A DNA stretch of 8,067 nt from Chamaesiphon sp. Its GTDB lineage: Bacteria; Cyanobacteriota; Cyanobacteriia; Cyanobacteriales; Chamaesiphonaceae. Of this stretch, positions 1-6,084 are shown in pieces; positions within the stretch are counted from its first letter, which is position 1; the number at the start of each line of letters is the position of its first letter. Below the pieces are notes generated by a model. It searched no databases. It was not told where the DNA came from and was given only the letters and a program-made list of their open reading frames with translations. The DNA is taken from contig JAGVCD010000129.1 of NCBI GenBank assembly GCA_020059425.1, positions 1 to 8,067 of the forward strand, given 5' to 3'. The position numbers and the translations under genes are program-made.

Positions 1-725
1 TTGGAGTTAATCTCCATCGCCACCAGCGCCGTGTTGGGGTAATTGTATTTGTCGTACTGCAATTCGGTGTAGGCTTTCCAAACCAACGAGTTGCTGAGTT
101 TATCACTGGTGCTGTCGGCGGTGACTCGCTCTACCCGCAGCTGAATTAGTGAATATACGGCGGGTATTAATACGGTGCGCTGCACTTCAAAACCGCCCGC
201 GCTTTTCTCATTTAGGGTTACTTCGTGTTGCAATACAAACAGACCAGAATTAACCTTTAGGTAAATCTTAAATTTCAGCCCTGTACCGTTAGTGTTGCCT
301 TCATCATCAGTGGCCGTCAAGCGAGGAATGGCTAAAGTGAGAGCGATCGCATCCAAGTCCGGGGTAGTAATGCCAACAGTCACCGACCCCGTAGAAATTC
401 GGATTTCTTGCCCTACCGGAAACTCTGACTGCACTGCATCAAAACCAGCGATCGCCCCTTGAGTATTGGTACCGGGCACTGCCGCAAAGCTAAACAAACC
501 TGGTACTGAGTTAGCATTACCACCTACGGTATAGCTAGCACTGCCCTGTGCCTGAAAGTTATAGCTGTTGTCGCTGTTTTGGATTGGTGTTTTGTTTAGA
601 TAAATAGACTTGGCACCAGCTACCAAGCCCTTAATAGTGCCTTCGCATAAAGCATCAATCAGTTTTACCGACGAGTCAGTCAGGATGGTATCCCGCTGTT
701 CGCTATTGCCGCCGCCTTTGCCCAT
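1..725 (-). CDS. Tail tip attachment protein, lambda gpJ-like (N-terminal part)
   Basis: The minus strand is open from an ATG at 725 to the window edge and gives 241 codons with no stop; the C-terminal part lies outside. I translated it by hand. It begins MGKGGGNSEQRD, then has an ALCEGTIKGLV segment and a KSIYLNKTPIQNSDNSYNF segment, which correspond to the lambda gpJ start (MGKG, then ISEGPIEGPVDGLKSVLLNSTPV). Around residues 205-240 it has ADSTSDKLSNSLVWKAYTE and then YPNTALVAMEI, matching PDSTTDQL, LWSSYTE and YPNTALVGVQV of gpJ. This family forms the baseplate hub and tail tip of long-tailed phages and determines host binding; full proteins usually exceed 1000 residues. An AGGA lies about 10 nt before the ATG. 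The gene starts just past a minus-strand terminator, so it probably has its own promoter or receives read-through. It follows the scaffold gene directly, which is an unusual neighbour. Family assignment is secure; the receptor is unknown. Confidence 0.88.
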   Translation of the reverse strand, partial: MGKGGGNSEQRDTILTDSSVKLIDALCEGTIKGLVAGAKSIYLNKTPIQNSDNSYNFQAQGSASYTVGGNANSVPGLFSFAAVPGTNTQGAIAGFDAVQSEFPVGQEIRISTGSVTVGITTPDLDAIALTLAIPRLTATDDEGNTNGTGLKFKIYLKVNSGLFVLQHEVTLNEKSAGGFEVQRTVLIPAVYSLIQLRVERVTADSTSDKLSNSLVWKAYTELQYDKYNYPNTALVAMEINS

Positions 726-745
726 AGTTCATATGTCCTAAAATA

Positions 746-763
746 AATCCACGCGCGTGGATT
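746..763 (-). terminator. Perfect 18-bp palindrome with T-rich tail, minus-strand terminator (copy A)
   Basis: AATCCACGCGCGTGGATT reads the same on both strands and can fold into a 7-bp stem with a GCGC loop. On the minus strand it is followed by TATTTTAGG, the T-rich tail expected of an intrinsic terminator. It would end transcription coming leftward from the scaffold gene and the hairpin repeats, 20 nt before the gpJ start. An exact second copy with the same polarity lies at 6965-6982. Being fully palindromic it could also be an operator for a dimeric regulator of gpJ; the T-tract favours a terminator. Confidence 0.6.
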
Positions 764-765
764 AT

Positions 766-812
766 AGCGCTTCGCGTATTGTGAGGTTTCCTCACAATCG
801 TGAGCGGCGCGT
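766..812 (+). repeat. Structured repeat unit 1
   Basis: A 47-nt unit: left flank AGCGCTTCGCG, a 9-bp perfect stem ATTGTGAGG / CCTCACAAT with a TTT loop (778-798), and right flank GAGCGGCGCGT. Both flanks hold small palindromes (GCG-CTT-CGC and GCG-G-CGC) that could also pair with each other around the central stem. It abuts unit 2 with no spacer. Against the other two copies the stem sequence differs but pairing is kept. I see no reading frame in it. It is a non-coding dispersed repeat of unknown family. Confidence 0.7.
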
Positions 813-860
813 AGTGCTTCACTTTCGCCTGAGTTTTACTCAGGCGCTTGAGTGGCACGT
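813..860 (+). repeat. Structured repeat unit 2
   Basis: A 48-nt unit in tandem with unit 1: left flank AGTGCTTCAC, stem CGCCTGAGT / ACTCAGGCG with a TTT loop (826-846), right flank GAGTGGCACGT. The flank palindromes are GTG-CTT-CAC and GTG-G-CAC; they carry T/A where unit 1 has C/G, so both arms changed together. An AGCGCG at 861 looks like the start of a truncated third unit, cut off just before the scaffold stop codon at 871. Including base 861, it matches the inverted copy at 3666-3714 in 41 of 49 positions by my count. Confidence 0.72.
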
Positions 861-870
861 AGCGCGTTCT

Positions 871-1683
871 TTACCCATCCACAATAATTGCTTCACCACG
901 GGCGATCGCACTCATATCCGCTTTCCCTGCTCTGGCTTGCGCTTTAGTGTAAACAGTCATTTGCTTGCCATCAGCTCGCACCATATTAGTCGGCGAGCCA
1001 TTTCCAGAAGAGGTATTTTCTGCTCGAAATAAGTTACCAAGGGAACCACGCTTCAGTTCAAACATCTTTTCACCTAAAGATTTCGGCTTCCCGTCAGCGT
1101 TCTTCTCTTCCCGCCCCACGCTATCCATCAAAATTACCCGGCCATTATCCAGCTTAATCCGGTGGCCAAGGTAGTTAGCTAACAGCTCCAGTGGATTAAT
1201 CTGCTCCGCTCCTTCGATCGGACTGATATCTTCAATCCCGCCAGCTGAACGAAAGGCTTTGCCCAGTTGGTCTTTAATCAGCAAAGAATTATAGTTGGTT
1301 TCTAAAGTGCCAATCTGTTGCTTATAACCACTCACCTCTTCCTCCACCCGAGCTTTTAAAGCGCCCCATTGTTGAGTTTGCAACAGCGCTTCTTCCTCAA
1401 TCTTGCGCTGATTCTCCAGCATTTGCTGATACTTATCTGGGTCGATCGACTGTACCCGTTCTAGTTGGGTTTGCAACTCAACCTGTCTATTTCTGGCTTC
1501 TTCTAAGGCTTTATCCGCCGCCGTTGCGCGGTCTCTTTCTTTATTCAGAGCAGAGAGTAGATTAGCCGGATCTTGATTAGTTGTAGTATTTCCACCAGTA
1601 GAAGCTTTTTCACTGGTGCCACCGCCGCCAGTCCCACCATCTTCAGTGACTGGTGCTTGAAGCACATTCTTAGGAATCCACAT
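871..1683 (-). CDS. Scaffold-like phage head assembly protein
   Basis: A 270-residue acidic protein. Residues 11-40 are a Gly/Thr/Asn-rich disordered tail. Residues about 43-135 are a long charged helix with heptad-like pattern (ALNKERDRATAADKALEEAR and onward). Residues about 137-222 form a small domain with LIKDQLGKAFRSAGG, then HRIKLDNGRVILMDSVGRE, then GSLGNLF followed by a SSGNGS linker. The tail ends MSAIARGEAIIVDG. This layout, including a LDNGRV...D..G segment and a Gly/Ser linker, is typical of the protein between portal and major capsid protein in phages with DUF4055-type portals, which acts as internal scaffold during prohead assembly. Sequence identity among such proteins is low, so the call rests on architecture and on the portal next door. 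The ATG at 1683 has no clear Shine-Dalgarno. Unusually, it diverges from the portal gene rather than following it, and no capsid gene lies downstream. Confidence 0.6.
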   Translation of the reverse strand: MWIPKNVLQAPVTEDGGTGGGGTSEKASTGGNTTTNQDPANLLSALNKERDRATAADKALEEARNRQVELQTQLERVQSIDPDKYQQMLENQRKIEEEALLQTQQWGALKARVEEEVSGYKQQIGTLETNYNSLLIKDQLGKAFRSAGGIEDISPIEGAEQINPLELLANYLGHRIKLDNGRVILMDSVGREEKNADGKPKSLGEKMFELKRGSLGNLFRAENTSSGNGSPTNMVRADGKQMTVYTKAQARAGKADMSAIARGEAIIVDG

Positions 1684-1703
1684 ATTTTTACTTTATTTGC
1701 TGC
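1684..1703. other. 20-bp divergent gap between scaffold and portal start codons
   Basis: Only 20 AT-rich bases separate the two divergent ATGs, with no ribosome binding site on either side and no room for two promoters with leaders. Promoters for each gene would have to lie inside the other gene, or the mRNAs would be almost leaderless. This is what a recombination joint between two start regions could look like. Confidence 0.5.
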
Positions 1704-3173
1704 ATGACAATACCAATTGATGATCCTAGCTTGCCTAGCTACCATTCGCCTGTGTATCAAGCAATAGTTGACGACTGGAATTTTGTTGGTGATATGTACC
1801 AAGGTCGTCGAGCTTGGGTCAAAACCAATGGTGAAATAGTTGGAGACAAGTCTAGTATCTATCTGCCGATCGAACCCAGTGAAGAGAACGAATCTTACAG
1901 CAATCGCTTACAGCGCAGTTCCTACGAGCGGCGTTATGGGAATGCAATCGACGCTTTTGCAGGTATCTTGTCCCGGTTTGCAGCAACAGGTAACTTACCC
2001 AAGGGCTTGCCAGATTATATTGATAGCGATGTCGATCGCCTAGGTAATTCACTTGCCAAGTTTCTGATTCAGGCAGATATCGCTGCCCTGCGCGATGGTA
2101 TTTGTTATATTCTGGTCGATTTTCCGCAGCGGCCAGTTAATAACGGTGGCCGGGAAATGACTTATTTAGAAGAGCAAGAACTAAACCTGCGGCCTTTTCT
2201 CACGCTCTATGATGCCAAGCAAGTAATCAATTTACAAGCCGAAAGTACTACTGGGCAAAAGATTGAGTTGGTCAGCATCAGAGAACTAACCTGGGAACGT
2301 AAGGGACGGTTTGGGGCGGAGCTGGTGGAGAAATATCGGGTGCTGTTCCCCGGTGGTGGGGAATTGTATCGGGTAGTAATGGTCGGTAAAAAGGAGACCT
2401 TGCAGCTCGAAGCCAGTTGGCAGTCCACCACCAACCAAATTACCTTAGTGCCTTACTCGATCGGCATTGGTAGTGAAGGAATTTTTGGAGTACAGCCGCC
2501 TTTACTAGACTTGGCTTTGCTTAACTTGAAACATTACCAAAAGAATTCTGAAAAAGATGAAATCATGCACAAGTGCAATATCCCCATCTTGCAGTTGAAT
2601 CGAACAGCTGGTCTACCTAAGACCAGCAATGCCAATACTGCCAAAAAAGAAGAACCGAAGATTGCGATCGGACCAAATACTATTTTGTGGAATGTGGACG
2701 CTCAATATATTGAACCAACCGGGACAGCGCTATCCCTTACCATGCAAGACTTACGCGAGTTAGAAGCAGCTATGACCCAAAAAACTTTAGACTTTCTGAC
2801 CTTGGGTGATGTCAGCCGGACAGCGACAGAGATTGTCCATTCAGCTGCGCCTTTATCGGCTTCACTAGCCGGGATGATTGTCGCGAAAGAAACAGCAGTT
2901 AGGACTATTTTCGATTACTGGCAAATCTTTGGTGGTGGTGATAGCCATACTGCTGCTATCCAAATTGATGAGGGTGCCATTAGGTCAACTATTAATTCTG
3001 CCAATATCGATCGCTTAATGGCGCTGCGTCAAAACCAAGATATTAGCCAAAAAACTTTCCTCAAGCTAATTCAAGAAGCGCGGGTATTACCTATTTCGTT
3101 AGATATTGATCAGGAAATCACAATGATTGCTGCTGAAAATGTGGTGCCAATATCTGTTCAGCCGAACAGCTAA
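1704..3173 (+). CDS. Phage portal protein, DUF4055 type
   Basis: A 489-residue protein, the usual size for portals (about 450-500). The N-terminus YHSPVYQAIVDDWNFVGDMY with the following GRRAW and YLP segments matches the start of DUF4055 proteins, where a short helix (Y..ai.dW..v.d...G...v) precedes a YLP motif and a Y..r..rs.y.N segment, here YSNRLQRSSYERRYGNAIDA. Later it has a LTLYDAKQVINL strand and a LLDLALLNLKHYQ helix typical of the portal wing and stem. The portal forms the dodecameric ring at one head vertex through which terminase packages DNA. The ATG has no obvious Shine-Dalgarno. It reads away from the scaffold gene and toward terminase; the gene after it is on the opposite strand, only 12 bp beyond its stop, with no terminator between. 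Confidence 0.85.
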   Translation: MTIPIDDPSLPSYHSPVYQAIVDDWNFVGDMYQGRRAWVKTNGEIVGDKSSIYLPIEPSEENESYSNRLQRSSYERRYGNAIDAFAGILSRFAATGNLPKGLPDYIDSDVDRLGNSLAKFLIQADIAALRDGICYILVDFPQRPVNNGGREMTYLEEQELNLRPFLTLYDAKQVINLQAESTTGQKIELVSIRELTWERKGRFGAELVEKYRVLFPGGGELYRVVMVGKKETLQLEASWQSTTNQITLVPYSIGIGSEGIFGVQPPLLDLALLNLKHYQKNSEKDEIMHKCNIPILQLNRTAGLPKTSNANTAKKEEPKIAIGPNTILWNVDAQYIEPTGTALSLTMQDLRELEAAMTQKTLDFLTLGDVSRTATEIVHSAAPLSASLAGMIVAKETAVRTIFDYWQIFGGGDSHTAAIQIDEGAIRSTINSANIDRLMALRQNQDISQKTFLKLIQEARVLPISLDIDQEITMIAAENVVPISVQPNS

Positions 3174-3185
3174 AGTTTGCAGAAT

Positions 3186-3569
3186 CTAGAGCCGAGGCAA
3201 CTCTGGGGGCAAAATTGGGAATAGGTATTTAACGAAAATCGCCGTCAGTGCAGCTAATGCGGCCAAGGCCATACCTCGAAAAATAAAGCCCCAAAATCCT
3301 AGCTTAGTACGTTCTTCAATTACCGCAATTTTGCCTTCTAGATGCTCTCCAAGCTTGTCAATTTTACCGACTAGCTTGGCTTCAACCGTATTAATTCGTT
3401 CATCAAGCTGGTCAATCTTCCCCTCTAGGTGAGCAAATTTAACGTCAACTTTTGCAAATCCTACTTCCATTTTCTTATCTAATTCAGCAATTTGCTTTTG
3501 GGTAGCCAGCTGACCAGCCGCGATCAGGTCTTTAATCTGTTGGATATCGTTGTCAGTAACAGTAGACAT
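3186..3569 (-). CDS. Small coiled-coil protein with C-terminal membrane segment
   Basis: I start it at the ATG at 3569, giving 127 residues beginning MSTVTDNDIQQIKDL. The frame stays open upstream to 3764, but that extension runs through hairpin repeats and over the next gene's start, so I reject it. Residues about 20-88 are a heptad coiled coil with a repeated unit (MEVGFAKVDVKF, LEGKIDQLDERI, LVGKIDKLGEHLEGKI). Residues about 91-115 are one hydrophobic helix (FWGFIFRGMALAALAAL) followed by a short Pro-rich tail. Proteins of this build are common and unnamed in cyanobacteria, and phage XhlA-like holin partners share the coil-then-membrane layout. It may therefore be a lysis helper, or a membrane-anchored host gene inserted between portal and terminase. 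It opposes both neighbours and has no clear Shine-Dalgarno. A strong hairpin sits in its presumed leader. Confidence 0.65.
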   Translation of the reverse strand: MSTVTDNDIQQIKDLIAAGQLATQKQIAELDKKMEVGFAKVDVKFAHLEGKIDQLDERINTVEAKLVGKIDKLGEHLEGKIAVIEERTKLGFWGFIFRGMALAALAALTAIFVKYLFPILPPELPRL

Positions 3570-3601
3570 GTTAGTTTGGGGATAGATTGAATGCTTGTTT
3601 T

Positions 3602-3640
3602 TAGAAACAGCCCTGGCCTCACATGCCGGGGCTGTTTCTA
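3602..3640. other. Strong hairpin, 16-bp stem, not a canonical terminator
   Basis: Arms 3602-3617 and 3625-3640 (TAGAAACAGCCCTGGC and its complement with one G-T pair) enclose a 7-nt loop CTCACAT. Neither strand has a T-tract after it: the minus strand continues AAAAACAAGC and the plus strand ATGTTAACGG. On the minus strand it lies 32 nt before the ATG of the coiled-coil gene at 3569, so it could be a leader structure controlling that gene. Other possibilities are a factor-assisted terminator or a mobile hairpin. The structure is certain; the role is not. Confidence 0.55.
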
Positions 3641-3653
3641 TGTTAACGGTTAA

Positions 3654-3659
3654 TATAAT
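3654..3659 (+). promoter_or_regulatory. Possible -10 box for the 3733 / terminase gene pair
   Basis: A perfect TATAAT lies in the AT-rich stretch after the 3602-3640 hairpin. The hexamer around 3631-3637 is a poor -35. If used, transcription would begin near 3666, so structured repeat copy 3 would form the 5' leader of the message for the small and large terminase candidates. Weak support, since only one box is convincing. Confidence 0.25.
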
Positions 3660-3665
3660 CCTCAG

Positions 3666-3714
3666 TACGTGCCACGCACGCTCCTGAGGTAACCTCAGGA
3701 GAACGTGAAGCACT
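3666..3714 (-). repeat. Structured repeat unit 3, inverted copy
   Basis: Read on the minus strand this is AGTGCTTCAC, then a stem CTCCTGAGG / CCTCAGGAG with a TTA loop (3681-3701 on the window), then GCGTGGCACGTA. The outer flanks are identical to those of unit 2; the stem differs from it at two base pairs, both compensated. It has the opposite orientation to units 1 and 2, so the copies form inverted repeats around the scaffold-portal-coiled-coil segment. It ends 18 nt before the ATG of the 3733 gene. Confidence 0.72.
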
Positions 3715-3732
3715 CCAGCAGTAATTAAAAGT

Positions 3733-4119
3733 ATGTTTACAACCGACGACATTTGGCGCATCATTGGATTCTTAGGGTTAGCAATGGATGTCGCTCAGGT
3801 CACAGCCTTGCAAGCTAGGCTAGCTGAAATTGAGTCTACATCTGTATTTCTGGCTACTCAGATTCAAGGCGATTTAAAATTGCTCCAAGAATTAGATACT
3901 TCCTTGCAAAAAAATCTTGGTGTTGTCAAAGCCGACATTATTGAGTTCGACGCTAAGCAGCGGGGAATGGGACTAATCACCAGGTCTATTCAAATCATTC
4001 GGCGGCTGGCCAAGGCTTTGGGTATTGAGCCAAATTTAAACGACTTACAAGAAATGTATGCCAGTATTGCTGAAAATGGTGATGATCAACCTTTGACTAT
4101 TACTAAGGTCAGAGCTTGA
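3733..4119 (+). CDS. Small coiled-coil protein, candidate small terminase subunit
   Basis: A 128-residue protein. Residues 1-17 are hydrophobic (MFTTDDIWRIIGFLGLA). Residues about 18-75 are helical and coil-like (TALQARLAEIESTS, then LKLLQELDTSLQKNL and ADIIEFDAK). A basic helix, RSIQIIRRLAKALGI, precedes an acidic C-terminus. Its stop TGA overlaps the TTG start of the large terminase (TTGA at 4116-4119), which implies translational coupling. Small terminase subunits are short, oligomerise through helices and are usually encoded just before TerL, so position and size fit. I cannot identify a clear N-terminal DNA-binding helix-turn-helix, which such proteins usually have. The start could also be the ATG at 3784 (MDVAQVTALQ), which would remove the hydrophobic N-terminus. 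Neither start has a Shine-Dalgarno. The gene is likely real; the function is inferred from context only. Confidence 0.6.
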   Translation: MFTTDDIWRIIGFLGLAMDVAQVTALQARLAEIESTSVFLATQIQGDLKLLQELDTSLQKNLGVVKADIIEFDAKQRGMGLITRSIQIIRRLAKALGIEPNLNDLQEMYASIAENGDDQPLTITKVRA

Positions 4120-6041
4120 TTAACTTACGGCAAATTCAGAAGCAGCTCAGCAAGCAAGCCGCCAAATCTCCCCAACTGTATTTAGGCGATCGACAGTCGC
4201 AGCGCGATCGCTTTCTAACAAGTGCTTTTGCTAGTGGTGGTCAAGGTTTCTTAGCCAGAATTCGTAAGTATGGCATGACCGAAAAAGGTACGCCGATTAT
4301 CCTGCGATCGCATTACTGTGAGTATCTGCAATTACTGGGCGACTTACGAATTAGTTGGGTATTAACTACTGGACCAGCTCAAGTAGGTAAAACCTTAGGC
4401 CATACTTTTTTGATGATTGATAGTGTGGTCTGTGGCAAGCTCAACGGTGCTTGGTTCTACGATTCACGCACTTCACTAGACCAATATGCTCCTATGCAGT
4501 TTCAGCCACCAGTAGAAGCTTGGATTGCCAATATGGAAGCCGATGGCTATCAGTTTCGGCGCGGTGGCGATCGCTCTATCAATACTCGCTATCAAGTAGA
4601 TGGTGCCAATGCCATCTTTAGTTTTGTTTCTACTTCTAAAATGTCTAGAGCCGATGCTGGCGGGGCGGCAGCAGCAGCAGCGGCTTCTTCTTTTCCAGCT
4701 GACTTTGCAGTGATGGAAGAACGGTCGCAGTATGCACCGGGGGCGGCTGATGTCTGTCTCGATCGCCTCGCCAATTCCACGGTTCCGACCAAACCCCGCC
4801 GCGATTTAGGTACTTCTGGCGGGGGCATGGGCATTGAAGCCGATATGTTGGACTGTAATTATTATTTCTACCCCCATTACGACTGTCCCCACTGTGGCGG
4901 TAATTTTCCCCTCGACCCCAAGGGCTGTGTTTTGCAAGAAGTAGGGCGGGTAGATTTGCTGGGAAAGACCATCAAAACTCATCTCTCAGACACAGGCCGT
5001 CCAATCGCTTGGCATCATCTCAACCCCTTAGACGCTGCCCAATCCGCTTATATTGGTTGTTCTAGCTGTGGTCGAGAACTTAATAGCTTAATACGTTTAG
5101 ACCATTCGAGGTATCGCTGTACTCAGACTGGGGTATTCCTGCAAGAGTTTTTAGATAGCTTGCCAGCGGGTGAACCAGAACGGGCTTTAAAAGTAGGCTT
5201 ACACATGTCACCCCTCACTCGCGAAGGCGATGGCCGATCAATCGCTGTTGAAATTATCCGCCGAGGTCTCACCACCAGTAACCCAGCCAACTGGCAACAA
5301 CAAGTATTAGGGCACTATTCCCAAACTGATACTTTGAAGCTCACTCACCTAATGATTCGCGATCGGATTGGGGCAGCGGTGCCAGATGTTGAGCGCAATT
5401 ATCGAATTGCTGGCATGGATATGGGGCGGCAAGAAGATTGGCTAACTATTATGGATATTTATTTGCCGCCGAGTAGAGAAAATCTCACCGTAGCCCAAAT
5501 GGCTGAGCAGTCAGTTAGGAATGTGGTCTATGCCGAGGCCGTCAAAAGGTCAGATGTGCCCTTTATTTTAGAGCAGTGGCAAGTAAATTTTGGCTTGGTC
5601 GATAACGAACCCTCAATCGAAGCGGTGATGGATTTATGCGAGGATACTTGCTTGCAAATGGCCAACCAGGTAGGGAAGGCCAAGCATTCCATCAAATACA
5701 CCACTGTTAGTGATGGCGGTTTAGAAATTCCCTGTTGGGCGCTACGCAATGAAAAGTTTATGTTGGCAGTGTTTGAAGGTTTTAACAGCCGTGCTTGGGA
5801 TGGAGAGGTTACTTACCGGGTACCAGCTAAGTGGGAAAAATGGCTAACTGATTCATCTGAGCGATCGCCCATTGTGCATTTAACTGGTCCCTGGCGAGAT
5901 GCTGGTAGTGGTTGGCACCGGGGCAAGAATAATTTGGATGATTATTACATGGCGCTGTTGTTTGCCGAAGCAGCTTTCTATCTCAAGCTGACTGAAGACA
6001 ATGAAGGTCAAGAAATGTCGATCGGCAGTTACATATCATGA
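4116..6041 (+). CDS. Terminase large subunit, GpA type
   Basis: A 641-residue packaging motor and nuclease, the normal size for the lambda gpA family. The N-terminal ATPase has a Walker A, GPAQVGKT, at residues 86-93 (the family shows PAQSGKS here) and a Walker B-like FAVMEE at 197-202. A LGTSGGGMG motif near 231 may be the coupling motif. Next come two Cys pairs that look like a zinc-binding insert, CPHC at 257-260 and CSSC at 315-318, as in the family's Y..pCPHCG and CG elements. The nuclease domain starts at about 430 with IAGMDMGRQEDW, where Asp435 is the likely metal ligand, and ends with NNLDDYYMALLFAEA near 605-619. It translocates DNA into the prohead through the portal and cuts concatemers. 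The start is a TTG inside the TTGA overlap with the previous gene; the next ATG (4272) would lose about 50 residues. Oddity: seven alanines at 184-190 just before Walker B. Confidence 0.92.
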   Translation: MINLRQIQKQLSKQAAKSPQLYLGDRQSQRDRFLTSAFASGGQGFLARIRKYGMTEKGTPIILRSHYCEYLQLLGDLRISWVLTTGPAQVGKTLGHTFLMIDSVVCGKLNGAWFYDSRTSLDQYAPMQFQPPVEAWIANMEADGYQFRRGGDRSINTRYQVDGANAIFSFVSTSKMSRADAGGAAAAAAASSFPADFAVMEERSQYAPGAADVCLDRLANSTVPTKPRRDLGTSGGGMGIEADMLDCNYYFYPHYDCPHCGGNFPLDPKGCVLQEVGRVDLLGKTIKTHLSDTGRPIAWHHLNPLDAAQSAYIGCSSCGRELNSLIRLDHSRYRCTQTGVFLQEFLDSLPAGEPERALKVGLHMSPLTREGDGRSIAVEIIRRGLTTSNPANWQQQVLGHYSQTDTLKLTHLMIRDRIGAAVPDVERNYRIAGMDMGRQEDWLTIMDIYLPPSRENLTVAQMAEQSVRNVVYAEAVKRSDVPFILEQWQVNFGLVDNEPSIEAVMDLCEDTCLQMANQVGKAKHSIKYTTVSDGGLEIPCWALRNEKFMLAVFEGFNSRAWDGEVTYRVPAKWEKWLTDSSERSPIVHLTGPWRDAGSGWHRGKNNLDDYYMALLFAEAAFYLKLTEDNEGQEMSIGSYIS

Positions 6042-6084
6042 ACTAATCGAACAATGGGCATCATAAAAAAACTATTCCTCAGTC

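Noticed and set aside
766..860. Tandem repeat units as a CRISPR array
   Set aside because: Two abutting units with different stems and no spacers; no cas genes.
757..1032. 91-codon plus-strand frame through the hairpin repeats and scaffold gene end
   Set aside because: It runs through the non-coding repeat units and antisense to the scaffold protein; the product is Arg/His/Ser-rich with no domain-like character.
1545..1802. 85-codon minus-strand frame spanning the scaffold and portal starts
   Set aside because: It overlaps both better-supported genes in another frame and has no coding character.
3602..3640. Hairpin as an intrinsic terminator
   Set aside because: No T-tract follows on either strand.
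3570..3764. N-terminal extension of the coiled-coil gene to 3764
   Set aside because: It would translate through the 16-bp hairpin and repeat unit 3 and overlap the 3733 gene. The coiled-coil part begins naturally at the ATG at 3569.
4592..4834. 80-codon minus-strand frame within TerL
   Set aside because: Antisense to the alanine tract and Walker B region of a well-supported gene; a shadow of its codon pattern.
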